From positions 1,736,001 through 1,800,000 of the forward strand of contig CAVSKK010000001.1 of NCBI GenBank assembly GCA_963728535.1: 64,000 bases of DNA, read 5' to 3'. The stretch is from VAXT01 sp963728535. GTDB lineage: Bacteria; Actinomycetota; Thermoleophilia; Gaiellales; Gaiellaceae. This document shows, one piece after another, positions 51,693-60,233 of this stretch; position 1 is the stretch's first letter; each line of letters begins with the position of its first letter. The notes beneath the pieces are model-generated. The model did no database searches. It had not been told where the DNA came from and was given only the letters and a program-made list of their open reading frames with translations. Made by a program: the position numbers and the translations under genes.

Positions 51693-52616
51693 ATGCGCCT
51701 CGAAGGAATCCACCATGTCACCGCAGTCACCGGCGATGCGCCGGGCAACGTCGACTTCTACGCCCGCGTGCTCGGCCTGCGCCTCGTCAAGAAGACGGTC
51801 AACCAGGACGACCCGACCGTCTACCACCTCTTCTACGCCGACGAACGCGGCTCAGCCGGCTCCGACATCACGTTTTTCGAGTACCCGGGCGCGAAGCGCG
51901 GCCGTGCCGGAGCCGGCATGGTCAACCGCGTCGTCTGGCGCGTGGCCTCGGAAGAGGCTCTCGACTTCTGGGAGGAGCGGCTCCGCGGCGAAGACGTTTC
52001 CGTCTCGCGTGTCGGCGGGCGGCTGACCTTCTCGGATCACGAGGGTCTCGGGCTCGAGCTCGCGGCGGTGAAGACCGACGACGAGCCCCTGGTCGCGGAC
52101 AGTCCGGAGATCCCCGCCGAGCTCGCGCTCCAGGGCTTCGAGGGCGTCCGCGCCTACACATCCGATCCTGAGTCGAGTCGCGCGTTTCTGGAAGGAGCCC
52201 TCGAGTTCGAGTCTCGCGGAGAGAGCGACTTCGAGGCGCGCGGTGAGCGCCGCGGGTCCTTCTACGCCTACGACCGGACGAGCGAGCCGGGCATCCCCGG
52301 CGCCGGCACCGTCCATCACGTGGCGTGGTCCTCGACGACCGAAGAGCACGAGACGTGGCGGCAGCGCGTGATCGAAGGCGGCGGCGCGCCGACTCTCGTG
52401 ATCGACCGTTTCTACTTCAAGTCGATCTACTTCCGCGAGCCGAGCGGCGTCCTGTTCGAGATCGCGACGCTCGGGCCTGGTTTCACGACGGACGAGCCGC
52501 TGGAGCATCTTGGCGAGCGCCTGTCGCTGCCGCCGGACTTCGAGCATCTCCGCGAGCAGGTCGAGCCAGTGTTGACGCCGCTCCCGAATCCGCGGGCCTC
52601 CTGGGCCAAGCGCTGA
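51693..52616 (+). CDS. VOC-family ring-cleaving dioxygenase (MhqO-like)
   Basis: A 307-aa glyoxalase-fold protein with two VOC modules: GIHHVTAVTGDAPGNVDFYA at the start and GTVHHVAWSSTTEEHETWRQ near residue 206. Metal ligands are expected at His8 region, His210 region and a Glu in YFREPSGVLFEIA (about 250). The C-terminus (LSLPPDFEHLREQVEPVLTP) is that of the hydroquinone dioxygenase branch. AGG-rich start site; ATG 51693. The next gene encodes the usual esterase partner, and the pair resembles mhqO/mhqD, which deal with quinones. Confidence 0.87.
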   Translation: MRLEGIHHVTAVTGDAPGNVDFYARVLGLRLVKKTVNQDDPTVYHLFYADERGSAGSDITFFEYPGAKRGRAGAGMVNRVVWRVASEEALDFWEERLRGEDVSVSRVGGRLTFSDHEGLGLELAAVKTDDEPLVADSPEIPAELALQGFEGVRAYTSDPESSRAFLEGALEFESRGESDFEARGERRGSFYAYDRTSEPGIPGAGTVHHVAWSSTTEEHETWRQRVIEGGGAPTLVIDRFYFKSIYFREPSGVLFEIATLGPGFTTDEPLEHLGERLSLPPDFEHLREQVEPVLTPLPNPRASWAKR

Positions 52617-53263
52617 GCGAGCTCGCCTACAGGACGAGGCCGGCCACGGGCGAGCCCGAGGGCGCGCTCGTCCTCTTCCACGGCCGCGGCACGGACGAGA
52701 ACGATCTCTTTCCGTTGCTGGACGCGCTCGATCCTGACCGGCGCCTGGTCGGCGTGACGCCCCGCGGACCGCTCTCGCTTCCGCCCGGCGGCGCGCACTG
52801 GTACGTGCTGGGCGAGCTGGGCTACCCGCCGCCCGACACGTTCCTGCCCTCCTACGGGCTGGGCGGAGCTTTGCTGGACGAGCTCGCCGCCGAGACCGGC
52901 ATCCCGCCCGAGCGCACGGTCCTCGGCGGGTTCTCCCAGGGCGCGATGATGAGCTACGCGCTCGGTCTCGGGGCGGACCGGCCCCGTCCCGCAGGAGTCA
53001 TCGCGTTGAGCGGGTTCGTTCCGACAGTCGAAGGCTTCGAGCTCGACCTCGAGCGGCCCCTGCCGCCGATCGCGATCGGCCACGGGACCTACGACCCGGT
53101 GATCGGCGTCGAGTGGGGTCGTCGCGCGAAGGAACTCCTCGAACAGGCGGGCGCGGACGTCTTCTACCGGGAGGCGCCGCTTCCGCACACGGTCGATCCG
53201 GCTTTCCTCCGCGACCTGCAGCCGTGGCTGGGCGCCGCGGTTCAGGCGAGAGCTACGAGCTAG
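52613..53263 (+). CDS. phospholipase/carboxylesterase-type hydrolase (MhqD-like)
   Basis: A 216-aa alpha/beta-hydrolase. The family N-terminus begins at SELAYRTRPATGEPEGALVL, and the only start placing it correctly is CTG 52613, overlapping the upstream stop as CTGA; no ATG, GTG or TTG lies in frame nearby. Motifs: LFHGRGTDENDLFPL, nucleophile in LGGFSQGAMMSYAL, Asp in IGHGTYDPVIGVEWG and His in APLPHTVDP. It probably works with the VOC dioxygenase. Its TAG overlaps the convergent gene's stop in CTAG. Confidence 0.83.
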   Translation: MSELAYRTRPATGEPEGALVLFHGRGTDENDLFPLLDALDPDRRLVGVTPRGPLSLPPGGAHWYVLGELGYPPPDTFLPSYGLGGALLDELAAETGIPPERTVLGGFSQGAMMSYALGLGADRPRPAGVIALSGFVPTVEGFELDLERPLPPIAIGHGTYDPVIGVEWGRRAKELLEQAGADVFYREAPLPHTVDPAFLRDLQPWLGAAVQARATS

Positions 53264-54753
53264 TTCGCGGTGAGAAGCCGCGCCGGGCGCGTCGGCTTGC
53301 GGCGCGGGTAGACCGGTCCGGTCTCGGACTTCCTTCTGGGGGTGAGCGGCGGAGCCATGATGTCGAAGGACGCCTTGGCCATTCGCTGCCGACAGGCGGT
53401 CGTATGCGAACAGCTCGCGCCGGCGTCGAGAGGCTTTGCCCAGGAAAAGACGGTATGCGCCTTGCCGTCGCCGGTGAACGAAGTCGAGGTGTAGTCGCCG
53501 ACCATGCGCCCCTGATTGGTGTTCGCAACCCAGGTGACCCTCATCGGCCCAGTCACCGCCCTCCCGGTCGTCCAGGAGGCTCCGCCGTCAATCGACGACA
53601 CGAAGCCGAACGTGAGCTCGCACGTGCTGTTGCTGCAGTTGCTGACCGGGAAGAAGTAGTAGCCAACGGCGAGATGGGTCGTGCCCCCGGAAGTCGCCTT
53701 GTCGACCGCGATCCCGGGCAGGAAATGGTCGATGTTGCTGTTTGTCGGGTCGATCGGAATTCGCGTCACCGCCGACCACGCCAGCCCGTCGAGCGAGCTG
53801 CTGTAGACGATGTCGTTCGCGGGGCAGCCAGACCGGAACCGGCAATCCTGCCAGGCGACGTAGACCCTGCCGTCCCCGGCGACCTCCGCCGACGGGAGCG
53901 AGAAGGTCCTCATGTTGCCGGCGACACCGTGCTCGCTCACGGTGGTGATGAGCGTGCACCCACCCCATGTAGTGCCTCCGTCGGTCGAGCGGATCGAGTA
54001 CTGCGCTCCGCCGTTTGCGGAGAACGGAACGATGACGTTGCCGTTCGGCTGCACGACAGGCTGGCCGCCGAGCCCGGAGGAACAGCCCGCATCGCGAACC
54101 GGCCCCCAGGTGACTCCGCCGTCGGTCGATGTGACCATCTTCATGGCGTTGCCCTGGCTGTTGTCGTCGAACTGGATGTAGCAGTTGCCGTAGTGCGGGC
54201 TCGCGGCCCACGTGTCGCAGGTGATCCAGGTCTTGTCCCAGAAGGTCCCCGACGACTCGCCGGCATTGACCGGGTTCGACCAGCTCAGGCCGTCGTCGGT
54301 CGAGCGGTTGACGAGCAGGACGTGCCCGCTCCCGCCGGCGTCGATCCCCAGGCCGAGAGCCAGCCAGACATCGTCCTGAGGGTCATACGCGATCGACGGG
54401 TCGCTGATCCTCGGCCACGGGCCACCTTCCCAGACCGTGGTTCCGGGCAGGCCGCCGGTCGTCCACGTCCGGCCTCCGTCCTGCGAAGTGGAGAAGACGA
54501 GGTTGCTCGCGCCGCCTCCGTTCACGTACCTGCCCGATTGGGTCAGAGTCACGATCGTGTCCCCGAAGGCGAAGGAGTCGGGCTCGACCTGCGTCTTGTG
54601 CTGGACATCCCCGTTCGTGTTCGTGTACGGGTCGTCGCTGATCGGGTGCGACAGGATGGTCTCGGCAGCCCCCGCCGAGACGAGGAGCAGCCCGGCCGCC
54701 ACCGCTGCAGCAGCGGCCCACGTCCTGGCTCCCCTCAGCCCTCGCTCCCCCAC
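53260..54753 (-). CDS. secreted Asp-box (BNR/sialidase-like) propeller protein (copy 1)
   Basis: A 497-aa protein. GTG 54753 is chosen over GTG 54777 because it lines up with the start of its neighbour paralogue (GERGLRGARTW against RERGLQGAWS). Signal peptide (WAAAAAVAAGLLLVSAGAAE), then at least five Asp-box blades: STSQDGGRTWTTG, NRSTDDGLSWSNP, VTSTDGGVTWGPV, IRSTDGGTTWGGC, SSIDGGASWTTG. Cysteines in ITCDTWAASPHYGNCYIQFD and CRFRSGCPANDIV probably form disulfides. A sialidase active site (arginine triad) is not evident, so it is likely a binding protein or a different glycosidase. The C-terminus is basic with prolines. Confidence 0.82.
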   Translation of the reverse strand: MGERGLRGARTWAAAAAVAAGLLLVSAGAAETILSHPISDDPYTNTNGDVQHKTQVEPDSFAFGDTIVTLTQSGRYVNGGGASNLVFSTSQDGGRTWTTGGLPGTTVWEGGPWPRISDPSIAYDPQDDVWLALGLGIDAGGSGHVLLVNRSTDDGLSWSNPVNAGESSGTFWDKTWITCDTWAASPHYGNCYIQFDDNSQGNAMKMVTSTDGGVTWGPVRDAGCSSGLGGQPVVQPNGNVIVPFSANGGAQYSIRSTDGGTTWGGCTLITTVSEHGVAGNMRTFSLPSAEVAGDGRVYVAWQDCRFRSGCPANDIVYSSSLDGLAWSAVTRIPIDPTNSNIDHFLPGIAVDKATSGGTTHLAVGYYFFPVSNCSNSTCELTFGFVSSIDGGASWTTGRAVTGPMRVTWVANTNQGRMVGDYTSTSFTGDGKAHTVFSWAKPLDAGASCSHTTACRQRMAKASFDIMAPPLTPRRKSETGPVYPRRKPTRPARLLTAN

Positions 54754-54812
54754 GGCCTCGATGTTAGTCCTTCGCACGGCCTTCTTCTAGTGCGAACTAG
54801 CGGGTACTCGAT

Positions 54813-56264
54813 CTAGTTTGGCAGCACGTAAGTGTCCCGGCGATTCTTGCTGGGATAGACCCGGTCCTTGCCTGCACGCATCCTCGGGCCTACCTGAGGG
54901 GCGGTGATGTCGAAGGAGGCTGTCGCGGCGCGCTGCGAGAACACGCCGCCCGTCGGCGCCTTGGCCGTCGCGAACACCGGGTGCGCCTTGCCGTCTCCAG
55001 TGAACGACGTCGACATGTAATCGCCGACCATCCGGCCCTGGTTCGTATCCGCAATCCACGACATGCTCATTGGGCCCGCAACCCGCGTCGGCGGCGTCCA
55101 CGTCGCGCCACCGTCCAACGACGAGACGAAGCCGACGGTCATCTGGCATGTCTCGAAGGTGCAGTTGCCAACCGGGTAGTAGTGGTAGCCGAGCGCGAGA
55201 TGGGCGCTGCTCCCGGAGGTCGCTCGGTCTGCGGCGATGCCCGGGATGAAATGGTCGACACCGCTCGTGGTCGCGTCGATCGGAATCCGGGTGACCGGCG
55301 TCCACGTGAGCCCATCGAGCGACGTGGTCATGACGATGTCGTTCGCCGAGCAGCCCGATCGGAACCGGCAGTCGTGCCAGACGACGTAGACCCTGCCCTC
55401 GCCGTCGACCTCGGCCGAGGACAGCTGATGGATTCGGAGATCGCCCGCGGGGCGGTGAAAGTTGGCGCTTGCAACGAAGGTCGAGGCCGACCAGGTGGCG
55501 CCGCCGTCTGTCGAGCGGAACGAGTAGATGGAGCCGCTGGAGTACGGAACGATCACATTCCCATTCGGCTGGACGACCGGCTGGCCGCCGAGGCCGGTCG
55601 CATTGTCGACCGGCAGCTGAATTGGGCCCCACGTGAGGCCGCCGTCGGTGGACGTGCTCATCATGATCGGGGAGCCGGCACCGGCGTCTTCCCATTGCGT
55701 GTAGCAGTTGCCGTAATGAGGGCTCGACGCCCAGATGTCGCAGGCAATCCAGTTCTTGTCGAAGAAGGTCCCTGGCGCAGTGGCGACCGTGACCGGGTTC
55801 TGCCACGTGAGGCCTCCGTCGGTCGAACGGCTGGTCAGGATTGCCGCACCGCTGGCCGACGCGTCAATGGCGAGACCCGAGATCATCCAGACGTCGTGCT
55901 CCGGGTCGTACGCGACGACCGGATCGCTCATCCGCGACCACGGCCCACCCTCGTAGACAGTCGTGCCCGGAAGCACGCCCGTCGTCCACGTCCGCCCGCC
56001 GTCGGTCGAGGTCGACCAGGCGAGGTTGCTCGCGCCGCCGTTGGTGAAGCGGCCGGTCTGGAAGGTGGCGACGATCGTGTTTCCGAATGCGAACGAATCC
56101 GCCTCGACCTGCGTCTTGTGCTGGCTTGACGAGTTCGTGTACGGGTCGTTGCTGATCGGGGTCGCGAGCACCGTGCCGGCGGAGCCGCTGGCGACGAGGA
56201 GCAAGCCGAGGGCCGCCATTCCGGCAGCCGCGCTCCACGCTCCCTGTAGCCCTCGCTCCCTCAA
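54813..56264 (-). CDS. secreted Asp-box (BNR/sialidase-like) propeller protein (copy 2)
   Basis: A 483-aa paralogue of the gene just downstream, TTG 56264 start, signal peptide (AAGMAALGLLLVASGSAG) and matching blades: STSTDGGRTWTTG, SRSTDGGLTWQNP, MSTSTDGGLTWGPI, FRSTDGGATWSAS and VSSLDGGATWTPP. Conserved blocks shared with copy 1 include ISNDPYTN, HKTQVEADSFAFGNTIV, GGQPVVQPNGNVIVP and NQGRMVGDYMSTSFTGDGKA. The short gap between the copies shows homology upstream of both starts, so the duplicated unit includes leader DNA. Activity unknown. Confidence 0.82.
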   Translation of the reverse strand: MRERGLQGAWSAAAGMAALGLLLVASGSAGTVLATPISNDPYTNSSSQHKTQVEADSFAFGNTIVATFQTGRFTNGGASNLAWSTSTDGGRTWTTGVLPGTTVYEGGPWSRMSDPVVAYDPEHDVWMISGLAIDASASGAAILTSRSTDGGLTWQNPVTVATAPGTFFDKNWIACDIWASSPHYGNCYTQWEDAGAGSPIMMSTSTDGGLTWGPIQLPVDNATGLGGQPVVQPNGNVIVPYSSGSIYSFRSTDGGATWSASTFVASANFHRPAGDLRIHQLSSAEVDGEGRVYVVWHDCRFRSGCSANDIVMTTSLDGLTWTPVTRIPIDATTSGVDHFIPGIAADRATSGSSAHLALGYHYYPVGNCTFETCQMTVGFVSSLDGGATWTPPTRVAGPMSMSWIADTNQGRMVGDYMSTSFTGDGKAHPVFATAKAPTGGVFSQRAATASFDITAPQVGPRMRAGKDRVYPSKNRRDTYVLPN

Positions 56265-56324
56265 GGTCGTTCCGATCCTAGTCCCCGATCTCGAATCCGC
56301 CTAGAGGGTGTACTGTCGAGCTCT

Positions 56325-57956
56325 GTGGGCAAGCGGGTGCTCGAAGAAAGGCGGGAAGGGCGGCAGCTCCTCGTCGGGCCCGATCAGGAGCTCGAGGCGC
56401 TGAAGCAGAGCCTGCGCGAACGGGCTGCTGTGATCGCAGGGCGCGAGCGCGAGCTCGACCGGGAGCGGCGCAAGCTGGAGCTCCGCGAGCGCCGCCTCGG
56501 CCGCAGGTTTCGCCTGCTCCGTGCCGAGCGCGACTGGTTCTCGCCGGTCAAGTCGAAGGTCGCCGAACGAGCAGACGACCGGCCGAAGCTCGAGAAACGC
56601 GCGGCCAAGCTCGCGACAGCCGAGCAGGCTCTGGCGCGGCGCGAGGAGGAGCTCGGAGCCCGTGCAGCCGAGCTCGACGGGCGCGCACGGGAGGACGCGG
56701 AGCGCCGCGCTGAGCTCGAGAAGGCTCGTGCCGAGTTCGACGCCCGAGGAGTAGGTCTCGACGGACGAACAGCAGAGCTCGGCGCACGAACGGCAGAGCT
56801 CGAGACTCTCGCCCAGCAACTAGCCGAGCAAACGGGCGATCTCGAGCGACGCGAGGCGGAGCTAGCGAAGGCGGAAACCGGCAAGGCGGAGGGCCGGAGG
56901 GAGCTCGATGAAGGCGCGGCGGCGCTGCGCGAGCGCGAGTCAGAGCTGGAACGATTGCGCGGCGAAGTCTCGGCCGAGGTCGAAGCCGTCGCCGCGCGGG
57001 TGGCCGAGGTCGACACGCGCTTTGGGGACCTCGAACGTCGAGAGGCCCTGGTGGCGGAGCTCGAGGCACGTCTGGAGCGTCTCGCCGACGAGGAGCAGCG
57101 CCATTCCGCGGAGGACGAGCGCCTCGCAGAGCGGACGCGCGATCTCTCGACCCGTGAGGAAGCTCTCGAGGCTCGGAGCGCAGCCCTCGACGAATCCGTT
57201 CAGGCCGCCGAAAGCCGGGCCGCGGAGCTCGAAGAGCGGGGCCGAGAGCTCGACGAGCGGGAACGCTCGCTCGCCGCCGCTTCCGCAGGCTTCGACGAGC
57301 AGGAGCGCTTGCTCGAGGAGCGGGCGCGAGAAATCGCCGAGCGCGAGGGTGCGCTCACGTCGACGCAGACCGAGGTCGAGCAGCGCGAGCGCAAGCTCCG
57401 CCGCAGGCGGGGGCGACCGAGCACCAAGACAGCCGCGGCGGCGCCCGACCCCGACTACCTCTCGACGGCTCTCGCTGCCCGCGAGCGTGACATCGAGAAG
57501 CGCGCGGCCGCAGTCGAGGGCGTCGAGGAGCGCATCGCCGCGCGCGCGGCGGAGCTCGACGACCGAACGAAGACGCTCGAGGAGGTCGAACGCACGCTGA
57601 CGCGCCTGCAGTCCGACGTGGAACAGGAACAGCAAGCTGCTGACGAGACGATCCGAACGCTCGAAGCGCGCGAGCACGCCGTCGCCGAGGCCGAGTCAGA
57701 TTTCGAGGCGCGCTCGGCCGCGCTGGCCGAGCTCGAGGCCGTGGCCGAGACGGCCGAGCAGAGCCGGAAGGACGAAGCCGAGCGTATTCGACAGGCCGCG
57801 GCGGACCTCGCAGCGCGTGAGCGAGCCCTGGCCGAGGAACGGGCCGAGCTTGCTCGACGCTCGGAGCCGCCACCCGTCCCGACGGCGTTCATGGCCGGCC
57901 TCGAGGCCCTGGCCACGGCCAGCCACGAGCGCAGATCGAGACGAGCGAAGCCCTAG
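56325..57956 (+). CDS. long coiled-coil protein
   Basis: A 543-aa protein from GTG 56325 that is almost wholly coiled coil, rich in Ala, Glu, Arg and Leu in heptads (LEALKQSLRERAAVIAGRER, ELDRERRKLELRERRLGRRF, ARREEELGARAAELDGRARE). A short basic Lys/Ala break (RRRRGRPSTKTAAAAPDPDY) lies near residue 362-381. There is no membrane segment or known domain. Such proteins act as cytoskeletal-like or scaffold rods; no specific partner is apparent. No clear ribosome site. It ends inside the terminator stem. Confidence 0.7.
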   Translation: MGKRVLEERREGRQLLVGPDQELEALKQSLRERAAVIAGRERELDRERRKLELRERRLGRRFRLLRAERDWFSPVKSKVAERADDRPKLEKRAAKLATAEQALARREEELGARAAELDGRAREDAERRAELEKARAEFDARGVGLDGRTAELGARTAELETLAQQLAEQTGDLERREAELAKAETGKAEGRRELDEGAAALRERESELERLRGEVSAEVEAVAARVAEVDTRFGDLERREALVAELEARLERLADEEQRHSAEDERLAERTRDLSTREEALEARSAALDESVQAAESRAAELEERGRELDERERSLAAASAGFDEQERLLEERAREIAEREGALTSTQTEVEQRERKLRRRRGRPSTKTAAAAPDPDYLSTALAARERDIEKRAAAVEGVEERIAARAAELDDRTKTLEEVERTLTRLQSDVEQEQQAADETIRTLEAREHAVAEAESDFEARSAALAELEAVAETAEQSRKDEAERIRQAAADLAARERALAEERAELARRSEPPPVPTAFMAGLEALATASHERRSRRAKP

Positions 57957-57982
57957 AGGGGCCGCTGGCGCGGCCCCTCTAG
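57953..57982. terminator. bidirectional 13-bp stem between convergent genes
   Basis: CTAGAGGGGCCGC pairs perfectly with GCGGCCCCTCTAG around a TGGC loop. The stop codon of the coiled-coil gene lies inside the left arm, and the convergent subtilase gene ends 20 bases beyond the right arm. It can serve both strands. Confidence 0.8.
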
Positions 57983-58001
57983 AAGCTCGCTCAGAATGTG
58001 C

Positions 58002-59270
58002 CTAGTAGGAGCCGGCGCGGGTCAGGTAGCCGTAGTACCGGCCGCCCACCGGGTGACCCGGGTCGCCGCTGAAGCCGTAACCGGGATTCGCCTGGTTGTA
58101 GGCCTGAGCGTCGCTCCGCATCTTCGCGATGATCTGCGACGGGGTGCCCGTACAGGCGCCGGTCGCGATGCAGAGAGCGACCGTGCCCGTCATGTGCGGG
58201 GAGGCCATGCTCGTTCCCGAGAGCGTGTCGTACATCCCGAGCATGTACGTGGAATAGATGCAGACGCCGGGTGCCGCGATCGTGTGGTTCTGATCGGCGG
58301 CGAGCGTCGCGAAGTTGCTGAAGCTCGCGTACTGATCGTCGGTGTCGGCGCGGCACGTGCTGGCGGCGCCGCCGCCGGACCGACCGTTGAAGTCGGCGAC
58401 AGCGGTCACGGTCAGTACCTCGTCGTATGCGGCGGGCGTGGACGAACGGTAGTCGACACCGTCGTTCCCGGCCGCGACGACGTACGTGACGCCGGCAGCT
58501 GTGGAGTTGCAGATCGCGAGGTGCTCGGCATCAGCGTTCGAGCGACCGCAGTTGCCGTCGTCCGAGCCGCCGCCGCCGATGCTCATGTTCGCGACCGCGA
58601 TGTTGTTGTTCGGATCTAGGTCGGTACGGGTCGACGTGACCCAGTCGATCCCGCAGACGATGTCCGACGTCAGGCCGACGCCGGCGTCGTTCAGCACCTT
58701 GACCGCGTAGAGTCGCGCGCCCGGAACGACGCCGACGACGCCGTTCGCGTCGTCCTTCGCGGCGATCGTGCCCGAGACGTGCGAGCCGTGGCCGTTGCCG
58801 TCGAGGGTTCCGAGACCCGGCGCGCAGCCACGGCCTCCGACGACGTTCAGGTCCGGATGGGTGCTGTCGATGCCGGTGTCGACGACCGCGACGTTGACGT
58901 TGACCGAACCGGTTCCGTCACCGGAGCGCGTGCTGCTGGTCTCTCCATCGATGCGATCGATGCCGGTCGGCAGTGTCTGCGCGGTGGCCTTCACGACCCG
59001 GTCCGGCGAGACAAACGCGACGCGGGAATCGGTCCGGACGGCCGCAAGAGCCTGCGGCGAGAGCTCGGCCGCGTAGCCGTTCAGTGCATGGCGGTACGTG
59101 TGCTCGACCTCGACTCCGGCGAGCGACTCGTGCCGAGCCAGAACGGCGTCGAGCGAGGCGCTCTTTTCGAGGACGACGATGTATCGGCCGGCGGTCGGGC
59201 CGCCGCTTGCGGGTGCGCCGAGAACGGCGCCGAGCGCAAGCAGGCCGATGAACAGGACGATCTTCTTCAC
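58002..59270 (-). CDS. secreted subtilisin-like (S8) protease with I9 propeptide
   Basis: A 422-aa preproprotease. Signal peptide (VLFIGLLALGAVLGAPASG), an I9-type propeptide at about 28-95 (GRYIVVLEKSASLDAVLARH, YRHALNGYAAELSPQALAAV), then the S8 domain: Asp131 in VAVVDTGIDSTHPD, His161 in GNGHGSHVSGTIAA, Asn267 in VVAAGNDG and Ser353 in LSGTSMASPHMTG. Several Cys pairs suggest disulfides. It resembles proteinase K/aqualysin-like proteases and should mature outside the cell by self-cleavage. ATG 59270 is followed by the basic start KKIV. Good match throughout, no defects. Confidence 0.93.
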   Translation of the reverse strand: MKKIVLFIGLLALGAVLGAPASGGPTAGRYIVVLEKSASLDAVLARHESLAGVEVEHTYRHALNGYAAELSPQALAAVRTDSRVAFVSPDRVVKATAQTLPTGIDRIDGETSSTRSGDGTGSVNVNVAVVDTGIDSTHPDLNVVGGRGCAPGLGTLDGNGHGSHVSGTIAAKDDANGVVGVVPGARLYAVKVLNDAGVGLTSDIVCGIDWVTSTRTDLDPNNNIAVANMSIGGGGSDDGNCGRSNADAEHLAICNSTAAGVTYVVAAGNDGVDYRSSTPAAYDEVLTVTAVADFNGRSGGGAASTCRADTDDQYASFSNFATLAADQNHTIAAPGVCIYSTYMLGMYDTLSGTSMASPHMTGTVALCIATGACTGTPSQIIAKMRSDAQAYNQANPGYGFSGDPGHPVGGRYYGYLTRAGSY

Positions 59271-59339
59271 TTTCAGCCTCCCCGGGGGGCTAGTAAGGGC
59301 GATAACCGGCGATACCCGGCTCGCTCGTTCTGAAACGAA

Positions 59340-60233
59340 TCAGCGAGGCGGCAGCGTGGTGATCTGGAGCCCTTCGCTCTCGCCGGCGTGCTCGACCTGG
59401 AGTGTCGTGTGCGTCAGCCCGAACTCGCTCGCGAGCAGGTGCTCGAGCTCGCGCCTGCGCGCGTGACAGTCGTCGCCGCCGCGGACGAGCACGTGTGCCG
59501 AGAGAGCGGGGAAGCCGGAGGTGATCGTCCAGATGTGGAGGTCGTGTACCTCGACGACGCCCTCGGCCCCGGCCATGCGGCGCCCGACCTCCTCCGCGTC
59601 GATCGAGGCCGGCGTTGCCTCGAGCAGGATGGCCACCGAGTCGCGGAGAATCGTCCAGGAGCTCGCGAGGATGAGGAGCGCGATCGCGAGCCCCGCAATC
59701 GCATCCGCCTGCTGCCAGCCGGTGACGAGGATCACGATCGCCGCGACTGCGACTCCCACAGAGCCCGCGAGGTCGGCGAGCACATGACGGAAGGCCGCCT
59801 GAACGTTGAGATTCTCCTCGGCCGTCCTTGCGAGGATCACTGCCGCCGCGACGTTCACGCCCAGCCCGAGCACCGCCACGAGCAGCATCCAGCCGCCGAG
59901 GACGTGTGGCGGATCGTCGAGACGGCGAACCGCCTCCACGAAGACCCAGATCGCGATCGCGACCAGCGCGAGGCCGTTTGCAAGCGCGGCGAGGATCTCG
60001 GCTCGCCGAAAGCCGAAGCTCCGCTCTGGAGTCGCCGGCCGAGTTGCCAGCCAGGCCGCGCCGAGCGCGAGTGCGAGCGCCGCAGAGTCCCCGAGCATGT
60101 GTCCCGCGTCCGCCAGCAGCGCCAGGCTGCCGGTCAGAAGCCCGCCGACGATCTCGGCGACCGTGTAGGCGACGGTCAGGGCGAGAACGAGCCCGAGCGC
60201 GCGTCGGCTGCCGGCTCGGTGCGTGTGCGTCAT
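59340..60233 (-). CDS. cation diffusion facilitator (CzcD/ZitB type)
   Basis: A 297-aa CDF exporter with six helices in residues 14-200. Metal-site motifs: His/Asp in SLALLADAGHMLGDSAALAL (helix 2) and in AFRHVLADLAGSVGVAVAAI (helix 5), the HD-HD arrangement of zinc/cobalt CDFs. The cytoplasmic domain follows (VEVHDLHIWTITSGFPALSA, HVLVRGGDDCHARRRELEHL, FGLTHTTLQVEHAGE). The N-terminal THTHRAG is a short His-containing start. Its ATG overlaps the stop of the membrane-anchored partner gene upstream (ATGA). Confidence 0.93.
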   Translation of the reverse strand: MTHTHRAGSRRALGLVLALTVAYTVAEIVGGLLTGSLALLADAGHMLGDSAALALALGAAWLATRPATPERSFGFRRAEILAALANGLALVAIAIWVFVEAVRRLDDPPHVLGGWMLLVAVLGLGVNVAAAVILARTAEENLNVQAAFRHVLADLAGSVGVAVAAIVILVTGWQQADAIAGLAIALLILASSWTILRDSVAILLEATPASIDAEEVGRRMAGAEGVVEVHDLHIWTITSGFPALSAHVLVRGGDDCHARRRELEHLLASEFGLTHTTLQVEHAGESEGLQITTLPPR

